NCBI GenBank assembly: GCA_030635835.1
Contig: DAOVYB010000043.1
Span: 1-10,555 of the forward strand
Direction: 5' to 3'
Length of the DNA stretch: 10,555 nucleotides
Source of the DNA: Gammaproteobacteria bacterium
GTDB lineage: Bacteria; Pseudomonadota; Gammaproteobacteria; UBA6429
The position numbers were made by a program, and so were the translations under genes. Below, in pieces: positions 1 to 6,913 of the stretch. Each line of letters opens with the position of its first letter. Position 1 is the stretch's first letter. Below the pieces are notes generated by a model that saw only the letters and a program-made list of their open reading frames with translations, had not been told where the DNA came from and searched no databases.

Positions 1-857
1 ATATCTGGCGCTGATCCATGAACCGGTTCAAACATAGACGGAAAGTTTTTCTCTGGATTAATATTTGCAGAAGGGGCAATCGCAATCGTACCCGTTGTTG
101 CCGGCCCTAAATCTGAAAGTATATCGCCAAATAAATTAGAGCCAACTACGACATCAAACCAATCAGGATGCTGAACAAAATGCGCAGTAAGAATATCAAT
201 ATGATATTGATCTGTTTTTATCTCAGGATAGAGTTTTGCCATTTGAGCAACCCGCTCATCCCAAAACGGCATACTGTACATAATACCGTTTGATTTTGTC
301 GCCGAAGTCAGGTGTTTCTTGGGACGACTTTGCGCTAATTCATATGCATATTTCAAAATACGATCTACGCCTTTACGACTAAAGCTGCTTTGTTGTGTGA
401 CCACTTCATCTTCAGTGTCTGGAAATAAATGTTCGCCAATATCTGAATATTCACCTTCATTATTTTCTCTGACCACATAATAATCGATATCACCAACCTG
501 GCGGTTCGCCAGTGGTGAGGTAATGCCCGGCATCAAACGAACCGGTCGGAGATTGACATATTGTTGAAATTCACGGCGAAGAGGAATGAGTAAACCCCAT
601 AACGAAATATGATCAGGTACCCCGGGAAAACCTACTGCACCCAAAAAGACGGCATCATGATTTTGAATTTGTTTAATGCCATCTTCCGGCATCATGCGTC
701 CATGTTTGGCGTAGTATTCACAACTCCAGTCAAAGTAATCATACTGAAATTTAATATCAAACTTCTGCGCAACTGCATCAAGCACACGTATGCCTTCTGG
801 CAGTACTTCTTTTCCGATTCCATCACCAGGTATACATGCCAAACGATAACCAGACAT
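1..857 (-). CDS. ttuC: D-malate / tartrate dehydrogenase (TtuC/DmlA-type), 3' end cut by window edge
   Basis: NAD-dependent beta-hydroxyacid oxidative decarboxylase of the isocitrate/isopropylmalate dehydrogenase family. Known members of this subgroup act on D-malate (to pyruvate and CO2) and tartrate in the cytoplasm. The first 285 codons are present and the C-terminal part lies outside the window; the family is usually about 350-360 residues. Visible motifs: IPGDGIGKEV near residue 9, LRPVRLMPG around 103-111, VVRENNEGEYSDIG at 128-140, TKSN with Lys188, and the metal-binding aspartates Asp221, Asp245 and Asp249 (GSNLFGDILSDLG). HGSAPD at 280-285 is the start of the adenine-binding loop. 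The ATG is preceded by a GTGAG ribosome-binding sequence at good distance. The gene is divergent from the gene at 969. Family assignment is firm. The choice of D-malate or tartrate rather than isopropylmalate rests on overall resemblance to TtuC/DmlA, and the exact substrate is not decided by sequence. Confidence 0.9.
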   Translation of the reverse strand, partial: MSGYRLACIPGDGIGKEVLPEGIRVLDAVAQKFDIKFQYDYFDWSCEYYAKHGRMMPEDGIKQIQNHDAVFLGAVGFPGVPDHISLWGLLIPLRREFQQYVNLRPVRLMPGITSPLANRQVGDIDYYVVRENNEGEYSDIGEHLFPDTEDEVVTQQSSFSRKGVDRILKYAYELAQSRPKKHLTSATKSNGIMYSMPFWDERVAQMAKLYPEIKTDQYHIDILTAHFVQHPDWFDVVVGSNLFGDILSDLGPATTGTIAIAPSANINPEKNFPSMFEPVHGSAPD

Positions 858-858
858 A

Positions 859-966
859 AAAATTCTCACTTAAATTTAATCAAAGGCTATACTGCTACCT
901 GAAGACGATTAACTCAATACCAATATTAACAATAAAACCACGGTTTACTTTGCTAGTGAGAATTTT
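859..966. repeat. Perfect 12-bp inverted repeat flanking the divergent intergenic region
   Basis: AAAATTCTCACT at 859-870 and its exact reverse complement AGTGAGAATTTT at 955-966 sit at the two ends of the 111-bp divergent spacer, with arm centres 96 bp apart. Each arm lies 2-3 nt from the start codon of its gene. The two mRNAs, read in opposite directions, therefore carry the same 12-nt leader over their ribosome-binding site. It could be a paired operator site, a shared RNA-level control element, or partly convergence on a GTGAG Shine-Dalgarno sequence. The identity is seen directly; function is inference. Confidence 0.6.
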
Positions 967-968
967 AC

Positions 969-1703
969 ATGAACAATAAGCTCTTAAACGAAATTGCACC
1001 GACTGGCGTACTTCGGGCAGCCATCAATATGAGTAATTTTCTTCTGGTCACAGGTGAAACAAAAACAGGTGAACCTGATGGCGTCTCTCCTGATATCGCC
1101 AGAGAGATCGCCAAACAACTTGGAGTTGAATGCAAACTTATTTCTTTTTCAGGGCCAGGTGATCTCGCCGATGCGATCGCCGATGATGTTTGGGATATTG
1201 GTAATATTGCCGCTGAACCTGAACGTGCGCGCACCATCACATTCAGTCCAGCCTATTGTGAAATACAGGCGACTTATCTTGTACCGCCAGACTCCCCTAT
1301 CCAGAATATTCATGAGGTTGATAATAAAGGTAATCGTATCGCCGTAAAGGAACGTGCGGCCTATGATCTATGGTTGAGCGATAATATTCGTCATGCAACA
1401 TTGGTGAAGGCAACGAGTATTGATGACTCTTTTCAACTTTTTGTCCGAGATAAAATCGAAGTACTGGCGGGTCTGCGTCCGAAATTACTGCAACAACAAA
1501 AGCTGCTGCCAGGTTCCAAAGTACTTAACGACAGCTTTACTTCTATAAAGCAATCAATTGGTTGCCAACCAGGAAAACACATCGCCGCTGCATTTTTAAA
1601 AGAATTTGTTGAGCAATCAATTAGCAACGGATTCATAGAGTCACTCATCAATAAGCATGGTGTACAAGGTCGCTTATCTGTTGCCTCGTTAATTTCAGAT
1701 TAA
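969..1703 (+). CDS. Family-3 solute-binding-like protein lacking a signal peptide
   Basis: A 244-residue protein with the fold signature of family 3 periplasmic solute-binding proteins (SBP_bac_3, amino-acid ABC transporter type). The opening strand is GVLRAAINMSN (13-23), followed by DGVSPDIAREIAKQLGVE (37-54), the ligand-pocket region with ERARTITFSPAY (85-96), and the second-lobe motif RIAVKERAAYDLWL (123-136). Unlike transported family members, the protein begins almost directly at the first strand: no hydrophobic leader precedes it, and no upstream start would add one. As encoded it would stay in the cytoplasm. No permease or ATPase gene is near. It may be a cytoplasmic sensor or ligand-binding protein, or a distant enzyme of this fold. 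Related signal-less proteins annotated as ABC substrate-binding proteins exist, to my recollection. The start is the ATG with GTGAG upstream. Fold call is firm, role unknown. Confidence 0.8.
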   Translation: MNNKLLNEIAPTGVLRAAINMSNFLLVTGETKTGEPDGVSPDIAREIAKQLGVECKLISFSGPGDLADAIADDVWDIGNIAAEPERARTITFSPAYCEIQATYLVPPDSPIQNIHEVDNKGNRIAVKERAAYDLWLSDNIRHATLVKATSIDDSFQLFVRDKIEVLAGLRPKLLQQQKLLPGSKVLNDSFTSIKQSIGCQPGKHIAAAFLKEFVEQSISNGFIESLINKHGVQGRLSVASLISD

Positions 1704-1788
1704 TCTAAACTCATAATTTTTTACTGACTTAAGCTTCATCAAGGTATACTCAATTAAAACAATCTAACTTAAAGTGGTAACGAGACAT

Positions 1789-2535
1789 ATGGAACTCTGG
1801 CAAATAATATTATTAATGGTCGTGGGTGTGTTTGCTGGCTGGCTTAATGTTATGGCTGGTGGTGGTTCGTTGTTAACTGTACCGGTTATGTTGTTCATGG
1901 ATATTCCTGCTCCGGTTGCAAATGGCACCAATCGTATCGCGATACTGGCTCAAAATATTACCGCGGTTTATACCTTTTTCCGCAGAGGCTTTTCTGATTT
2001 TAAACTTAGTCTGAGTTTGTCAGTCGCGGCTTCAATTGGTGCAGTCGGTGGCGCGATGTTAGGCGTAAGACTCGAAGGTGTCTGGTTTGATCGTATTCTT
2101 GCCATTGTCATGATTATCGTTATGGTTCTCATGGCAACAGGGAAAAAAATAAGCCATGACGTTAATGAAAATCAACAACCTAAGAATTTATTGCTGGGTC
2201 ATATTTGTATGATAGGTGCTGGTTTCTGGGGTGGCTTTATTCAGATTGGTGTGGGCTTTATTCTGATGCCCATTTTACACAGAGTAATGGGACTAAATCT
2301 CATACGCGTCAATATGTATAAGGTCTTTGTCATTCTTAGTTACACTATTGTGGCCTTAGCGATTTTTGCAACTCAATTAGAATTATTATGGTGGGCGGGT
2401 TTAGGTTTAGCAATAGGCAATTCAATTGGTGGTTGGTATGGTGCACATACAACCATTGATAAAGGTGAATCCTGGATTAAAATGGTTATGTATATTGCAC
2501 TGAGTGGCTTTGTCGTGAAGTTGTTATTTTTCTAA
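1789..2535 (+). CDS. TauE/SafE (YfcA-type) family membrane transporter
   Basis: A 248-residue integral membrane protein of the TauE/SafE family, whose members are linked to transport of sulfite, sulfonates and other small organic anions across the inner membrane. It has the duplicated architecture of the family: the first half carries MAGGGSLLTVP (22-32) and ANGTNRIAIL (44-53), and the second half carries the matching GGFIQIGVGFILMP (148-161). About seven to eight hydrophobic segments are visible, with a polar linker near 119-134. The ATG at 1789 is preferred because it puts the N-terminus right at the first helix and has ACGAGA just upstream. An in-frame GTG at 1774 would add five residues (MVTRH). 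A TATACT at 1745-1750 is a possible -10 box without a good -35. The substrate cannot be read from sequence; the neighbours suggest a small carboxylate or sulfonate. Confidence 0.85.
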   Translation: MELWQIILLMVVGVFAGWLNVMAGGGSLLTVPVMLFMDIPAPVANGTNRIAILAQNITAVYTFFRRGFSDFKLSLSLSVAASIGAVGGAMLGVRLEGVWFDRILAIVMIIVMVLMATGKKISHDVNENQQPKNLLLGHICMIGAGFWGGFIQIGVGFILMPILHRVMGLNLIRVNMYKVFVILSYTIVALAIFATQLELLWWAGLGLAIGNSIGGWYGAHTTIDKGESWIKMVMYIALSGFVVKLLFF

Positions 2536-2587
2536 TTTAACAAAATGACTTAATCCTTTAAAATTTTATGAATGAAATGATAAATAT

Positions 2588-3514
2588 ATGAAAAAATCAG
2601 AAGTAGTTTTCAATAACACAGATCACATTCAACTGGTACCGCATCCTGAACACCACCGCATCCATCGTGTTGTTTTATCTGATGATATTATTTCAAAATT
2701 TATTGCTATTTCTGCCGAAGAAATACTTCAAGATCTCGAGTACACCCCCTTTGCACGATTGATGATCGCAAAACAGTTAGGTGAAATACTTGGTGAACCT
2801 TTTGTACAAACATTGCGTGCCATCCTGCATGATCGCAACAGTGGTTGTCTAACAGTTAGCTTGCAAGATATAACCAAGGATTCTAACGACTATATAAAAT
2901 TCGCCACTGCACTGACACATTTAATCGGCATCCCAAATTTTGATGCCATGACTGGCAATTATTATGCGCAATTTGTTGTAGAAGACAACGATGACAGCGA
3001 TTCCTATTTACGTAAAGCCTACCGCCGCATGTTATTACACACTGATGGCACTTATGTGAATGAACCAACCGATTGGTTGTTGATGATGAAAATTGCTGAA
3101 CGTAATGCCTCTGGTGGGCGATCCCGGTTATTGCATCTTGATGATTGGGAGAGTCTGGATAAATTTAGTCAACATCCACTTGCATCTTACCCTTTCACTT
3201 ACAAGGCACCACCGAGTAAAAATGTAAACCAAACTATTTCCCGCACCACCTTTTATGAAGGTGAGGATAGCAAACCGTGTTTATGTTTTATCGATCAGTT
3301 TGCTTACCCGGAAACAAGGGAACAGGCAAGCTACCTGCATGATTTGTCTGATGCAATGGAAAACTCTGCCGCGACAAAACATGTATCGCTCTCTCCAGGT
3401 GAACTTGTATTACTGAATAATCACTTTTGGGCACATGGTCGTGAGTCTTTTGAGAAAAATACAGGGTTATATCGCGAACTTGTACGCTTAAGAGGGCATT
3501 TTTCTGAGACATAA
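2588..3514 (+). CDS. glaH: Glutarate 2-hydroxylase, CsiD/GlaH family (Fe(II)/2-oxoglutarate dioxygenase)
   Basis: The family's known reaction uses 2-oxoglutarate and O2 to hydroxylate glutarate to L-2-hydroxyglutarate, with release of succinate and CO2, in the lysine/glutarate breakdown route. The 308-residue protein is close to the roughly 325 of E. coli CsiD. Visible: LHTDGTYVNEPTDWLLMMK (150-168) with the iron ligands His151 and Asp153, the distal ligand His283 in NNHFWAHGR (277-285), and Arg300/Arg302 in ELVRLRGHF near the C-terminus. With a constant shift of nine these match His160, Asp162, His292 and the substrate-binding arginines I recall for E. coli GlaH. LLHLDDWE (181-188) and APPSKNV (207-213) are further family hallmarks. 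The usual partner, L-2-hydroxyglutarate dehydrogenase (lhgO), is not in the window. The ribosome-binding site is weak. The neighbours here are a transporter and a dehalogenase-like hydrolase, so the natural substrate could differ from glutarate. Confidence 0.9.
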   Translation: MKKSEVVFNNTDHIQLVPHPEHHRIHRVVLSDDIISKFIAISAEEILQDLEYTPFARLMIAKQLGEILGEPFVQTLRAILHDRNSGCLTVSLQDITKDSNDYIKFATALTHLIGIPNFDAMTGNYYAQFVVEDNDDSDSYLRKAYRRMLLHTDGTYVNEPTDWLLMMKIAERNASGGRSRLLHLDDWESLDKFSQHPLASYPFTYKAPPSKNVNQTISRTTFYEGEDSKPCLCFIDQFAYPETREQASYLHDLSDAMENSAATKHVSLSPGELVLLNNHFWAHGRESFEKNTGLYRELVRLRGHFSET

Positions 3515-3595
3515 AATCCAAGAGGCATAAAAATTATAGAAATTGAATGGATTAAAATTAAAGCCTGCCCCTTTGAATCACTAAGAGTAATGTAA

Positions 3596-4480
3596 ATGTT
3601 ATTCGGAAAAGAATTTACTAAAGAACGTATAAAAACATCAGAGGCCGAAATTAATTTAGTCCATGGTGGTTCGGGTGCCCCGTTATTATTATTGCATGGT
3701 TATCCTCAGACACATGCAATGTGGCATCAGCTTGTTTCTCACCTTAGCGATAACTACCACATAATATGTCCTGACTTACGCGGTTATGGCGATAGTTCAA
3801 AACCTTCGACAACAACTGATCATTCCTCTTATTCCAAACGTGCTATGGCTAAAGATATGATAGAGGTAATGTCTTCCTTAGGTTTTGATCAGTTCTTTGT
3901 CGCGGGACATGATCGCGGTGCCAGAGTAACGCATAGGATGGCGCTTGATTACCCTGATAAAATTCAAAAAGCATGTGTAATGGATATCGTGCCGACCCGC
4001 CATATGTTTAAAACTACAAAACAAAAATTTGCCACCGGTTACTATCACTGGTTTTTTCTTATTCAGCCCGACGGTTTACCTGAGCGTATGATTGGTGCTG
4101 ATCCCGCTTACTATCTAAATGAAAAACTAAAACGATGGAGCGGTAAAAATGCCTCTTTTACTGATGAGGCTGTTGCTGAGTACATTCGTTGTTTTAGTGA
4201 TCCCGCTACCATTCATGCCTCTTGTGAAGATTATCGGGCTGCGGCAAGTATAGATCTGATTCATGATAAAGAAGATTTAAATAAAAAAATAACGTGTCCG
4301 TTACTGGTTTTATGGGGGTCAGAAGGATTCGTAAACCATAACTACGATACGCTGGCGGTATGGCGAGAGTATGCGACACAGGTACAAGGCACAAAGATAA
4401 ACTGTGGACATTTTTTGCCTGAAGAAAATCCTTTAGCTGTATCAGAAGAAATGCTTAAATTCTTTAGTGAGAAATCATAA
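3596..4480 (+). CDS. Fluoroacetate dehalogenase-like alpha/beta hydrolase
   Basis: A cytoplasmic alpha/beta-fold hydrolase of 294 residues. The closest functional pattern is fluoroacetate dehalogenase, which converts a haloacetate plus water to glycolate and halide through an Asp ester intermediate. Residues seen: oxyanion loop HGYPQTHAMW (34-43), nucleophile Asp106 in GHDRGARVTHR, carboxylate-binding Arg107 and Arg110, catalytic Asp130 and His272 (CGHFLPEENP), and cap residues His151-Trp152 and Tyr213. These line up with Asp110, Arg111, Arg114, Asp134, His280 and the halide pocket His155/Trp156/Tyr219 known for the Rhodopseudomonas palustris enzyme RPA1163. Epoxide hydrolases share the nucleophile and the HGYP loop but normally use two cap tyrosines and lack this Arg pair and His-Trp pair. 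The start has AAGAG about 9 nt upstream. It lies 81 bp after the glaH-like gene, likely in the same transcription unit. Activity on fluoroacetate itself is not proven by sequence. Confidence 0.85.
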   Translation: MLFGKEFTKERIKTSEAEINLVHGGSGAPLLLLHGYPQTHAMWHQLVSHLSDNYHIICPDLRGYGDSSKPSTTTDHSSYSKRAMAKDMIEVMSSLGFDQFFVAGHDRGARVTHRMALDYPDKIQKACVMDIVPTRHMFKTTKQKFATGYYHWFFLIQPDGLPERMIGADPAYYLNEKLKRWSGKNASFTDEAVAEYIRCFSDPATIHASCEDYRAAASIDLIHDKEDLNKKITCPLLVLWGSEGFVNHNYDTLAVWREYATQVQGTKINCGHFLPEENPLAVSEEMLKFFSEKS

Positions 4481-4586
4481 TATTAAATTCTTGAATATTG
4501 AGATAAATTTATGGAAACAAAATATATTTCATTCTTCCCAGGATATTTTTTAATCTCATACCCCTTCTATTCTAAAATAATGCTTA

Positions 4587-4614
4587 AGTATAATGGGTAA
4601 AATAAGAGTATAAT
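4587..4614 (+). promoter_or_regulatory. Candidate selD promoter region with two TATAAT boxes
   Basis: The 165-bp AT-rich gap before selD contains two exact TATAAT hexamers (4589-4594 and 4609-4614), both inside a repeated AGTATAAT and exactly 20 bp apart. Neither has a convincing -35 at 16-18 bp. The downstream box would give an mRNA leader of roughly 25 nt before the GTG start. In such AT-rich DNA chance matches are common, so this is only a candidate. Confidence 0.3.
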
Positions 4615-4645
4615 AATTTTCTTTTAACACAAGATTGTCAAATAA

Positions 4646-5695
4646 GTGACCCAAATAAAACTTACTGAATACAGTCATGGTGCTGGTTGCGGCTGTAAAA
4701 TTGCTCCCGGCACATTGGAAGAAATACTTCAGACAACTTCATCACCGTTTAACGATCCGCGTTTACTCGTCGGTAATGAAAACAAAGACGACGCCGCTGT
4801 ATATGATTTAGGTAATGGCTCTTCCGTAATTAGCACGACAGATTTTTTTATGCCTATTGTCGATGACCCTTTTGAATTTGGACAAATCGCAGCCACTAAT
4901 GCGATCAGTGATATTTATGCAATGGGAGGTTCCCCCTTAATGGCCATTGCAATATTTGGCTGGCCAATTAAGAAACTGGGTTCTGATATTGCAGCACAAG
5001 TTATTGAAGGGGGGCGTCATGCCTGCAAACTCGCCGGCATTGCATTAGCTGGTGGACACTCTATTGATGCACCAGAACCTATCTTTGGTTTAGCCGTAAC
5101 CGGTCAGGTAGAAAACAAACATATAAAACGTAACAGCCAGGCAAGCGCAAATTGCCACTTATTTCTTACCAAACCACTGGGCATTGGTATCTTAACCACC
5201 GCAAATAAAAATAAAGTTCTTAAAGACAAACATTCCCGTATCGCCATTGAAACCATGCTACAGTTAAATAAACTCGGAGCTGAATTCGCTAAACTGCCTT
5301 ATGTTACTGCGATGACCGATGTGACGGGCTTTGGGTTAATGGGACATCTTGCTGAAATTTGTGAAGGCAGTGGTTTACATGCAGTGGTTGATTATCAAGC
5401 CGTTCCTAAATTACCTGAAATCGAAGACTATATTTCATTAGGCTGTTCACCCGGTGGCGCGCAACGTAACTTTGATAGTTATGGACATCATTTGAGTGAC
5501 TTGACTGATGTGCAGAAAAAAATACTTTGCGACCCACAAACCTCTGGGGGTTTATTAGTGGTAGTTGAAAAAACTCATAGCAATGATTTTATAACACTGG
5601 CAAAAAAATTCGATTTAGATTTACAACCCCTGGGTGAATTACTTGAAGAAAATGAGTCAGGTAATTCAGAACCAACCTTAATTAAAATAATATAA
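4646..5695 (+). CDS. selD: Selenide, water dikinase (selenophosphate synthetase)
   Basis: Makes selenophosphate, the activated selenium donor, from selenide and ATP in the cytoplasm. The 349-residue protein is nearly the length of E. coli SelD (347) and matches it almost motif for motif: [10 protein letters not shown] (9-18), [71 protein letters not shown] and [10 protein letters not shown]. Catalytic Cys15 and Lys18 correspond to Cys17 and Lys20 of E. coli; the residue is cysteine, not selenocysteine. Translation starts at GTG: an in-frame TAA lies immediately before it, so no upstream start is possible, and later starts would cut into the conserved N-terminus. There is no clear Shine-Dalgarno sequence. 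It is paired with selU 4 nt downstream. No selA, selB or tRNA-Sec gene is in the window, so selenouridine is the only selenium use shown here. Confidence 0.97.
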   Translation: MTQIKLTEYSHGAGCGCKIAPGTLEEILQTTSSPFNDPRLLVGNENKDDAAVYDLGNGSSVISTTDFFMPIVDDPFEFGQIAATNAISDIYAMGGSPLMAIAIFGWPIKKLGSDIAAQVIEGGRHACKLAGIALAGGHSIDAPEPIFGLAVTGQVENKHIKRNSQASANCHLFLTKPLGIGILTTANKNKVLKDKHSRIAIETMLQLNKLGAEFAKLPYVTAMTDVTGFGLMGHLAEICEGSGLHAVVDYQAVPKLPEIEDYISLGCSPGGAQRNFDSYGHHLSDLTDVQKKILCDPQTSGGLLVVVEKTHSNDFITLAKKFDLDLQPLGELLEENESGNSEPTLIKII

Positions 5696-5699
5696 ATCA

Positions 5700-6821
5700 A
5701 TGACAACAACAAAAATAATAGAACTGCCTCAATTAGATGACTATCGTTCATTATTTTTAAATAACACGCCCTTACTCGATGTACGCGCACCGATAGAATT
5801 TAATCAGGGTGCATTTCCTTTTACAGAAAATTTTCCGCTAATGAATGATCAGGAACGTACTGATATTGGTATACGTTATAAAAACGCCGGTCAGGAAGAA
5901 GCGATTAAACTCGGTCATGAACTGGTACAAGGAAAAATAAAATCAGAACGCGTTAATCACTGGGCGAATTTTTTTGAACAGCATCCCGAAGGGATACTCT
6001 ATTGTTTTCGAGGTGGCATGCGCTCAAAAATATCACAGCAATGGATTTATGAAAAAACAGGTAATATTTACCCAAGAATAAAAGGTGGCTACAAAGCCAT
6101 GCGGCGTTTTTTAATTGATGAACTCGAAACATCAACTCAGCGAATGGAGCCCTTTATACTCAGCGGTCGAACCGGAGCTGGAAAAACACTTTTATTAAAA
6201 AAACTAAAACAACACATAGATCTGGAAGGACTCTTTCATCATCGCGGTTCCGTATTTGGTAAATATGTCACACCGCAGCCGACACAAATTGATATTGAAA
6301 ATAGTTTATCCATAGAATTACTTAAACACATGCATCACGGCCACACACAAATTGTGATTGAAGATGAAGGTGTCAGTATCGGCTCACGAAGAATACCGGA
6401 AATACTTTTCAATAAAATGAAACAATCCCCTCTCATTTTTCTGGAAACCAGTGTTGAAGAACGCATTAACATTACTTTTCAGGAATATATCATCGAAGCC
6501 TTAGCAGAATATCAGTCATTTTATGGTGAAGAACAAGGCTTACAAGGCTGGGCAGAACAACTGCAAAATTCGATAGATAAAATTCAACGTCGACTCGGCG
6601 GCCTTCGTCATAAAGAATTAAAAGCATCATTAAGTAACGCCATTAAACAACAATTAGAAGGTGATATAGAAACGCATAAAGAATGGATAAAAATATTACT
6701 CGTTGAGTATTATGACCCCATGTATGATTACCAGCTCAGCAAAAAACAAGAGCGTATTATTTTTAAAGGTAAGCAAAATGATGTTTATGATTATTTAACA
6801 AAAGAATGCCAAATAATCTAA
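5700..6821 (+). CDS. selU: tRNA 2-selenouridine synthase (SelU/MnmH, YbbB)
   Basis: Replaces sulfur by selenium in 2-thiouridine at the wobble position of tRNAs for Lys, Glu and Gln, passing through a geranylated intermediate and using selenophosphate from SelD. The 373-residue protein has an N-terminal rhodanese domain (about 10-135) with LLDVRAPIEF (25-34) and the active-site Cys102 in YCFRGGMRS, matching Cys97 of E. coli YbbB. A P-loop domain follows, with GRTGAGKT at 156-163 and Lys162. The length fits the family. The start codon is 4 nt after the selD stop and has no visible ribosome-binding site of its own, which points to translational coupling with selD. A weak AT-only hairpin follows the stop codon. 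Confidence 0.96.
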   Translation: MTTTKIIELPQLDDYRSLFLNNTPLLDVRAPIEFNQGAFPFTENFPLMNDQERTDIGIRYKNAGQEEAIKLGHELVQGKIKSERVNHWANFFEQHPEGILYCFRGGMRSKISQQWIYEKTGNIYPRIKGGYKAMRRFLIDELETSTQRMEPFILSGRTGAGKTLLLKKLKQHIDLEGLFHHRGSVFGKYVTPQPTQIDIENSLSIELLKHMHHGHTQIVIEDEGVSIGSRRIPEILFNKMKQSPLIFLETSVEERINITFQEYIIEALAEYQSFYGEEQGLQGWAEQLQNSIDKIQRRLGGLRHKELKASLSNAIKQQLEGDIETHKEWIKILLVEYYDPMYDYQLSKKQERIIFKGKQNDVYDYLTKECQII

Positions 6822-6872
6822 ATATTCTTATTGTTAGTGTCGAATAGTTATTGTTTTTTATACAATATTTTT

Positions 6873-6881
6873 TGCTAGAAT
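6873..6881 (+). promoter_or_regulatory. Extended -10 promoter candidate for the lipoprotein gene
   Basis: TGCTAGAAT at 6873-6881 is an extended -10 element (TG, one base, then TAGAAT, five of six consensus bases). A poor -35 (TTGTTT, 6851-6856) lies 19 bp upstream. Transcription would start near 6888, about 26 nt before the start codon, inside the 92-bp gap after selU. This suggests the lipoprotein is transcribed apart from the sel pair. Confidence 0.5.
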
Positions 6882-6913
6882 AGCCTCCTTTTTTAACCCA
6901 TTGTAGTTGCCCC

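Noticed and set aside
609..902. 97-codon plus-strand open frame
   Set aside because: It runs opposite the well-conserved D-malate/tartrate dehydrogenase gene and its protein resembles nothing; a shadow frame.
3596..4480. Epoxide hydrolase as the identity of the alpha/beta hydrolase
   Set aside because: The cap carries His-Trp and a single matching Tyr, and the nucleophile is followed by the Arg pair of haloacetate dehalogenases rather than the two-tyrosine arrangement of epoxide hydrolases.
4511..4600. 29-residue small open frame (METKYISFFPGYF...) with a GAGA upstream, in the gap before selD
   Set aside because: It has an acceptable start and spacing but the composition is that of AT-rich non-coding DNA, and there is no recognisable motif or conservation evidence. 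Not called as a gene.
6821..6859. Possible terminator after selU: AATATTC / GAATAGTT stem followed by six T
   Set aside because: The stem is almost all A-T with a bulged G and a 14-nt loop, so it would be weak. Only the T run is typical.
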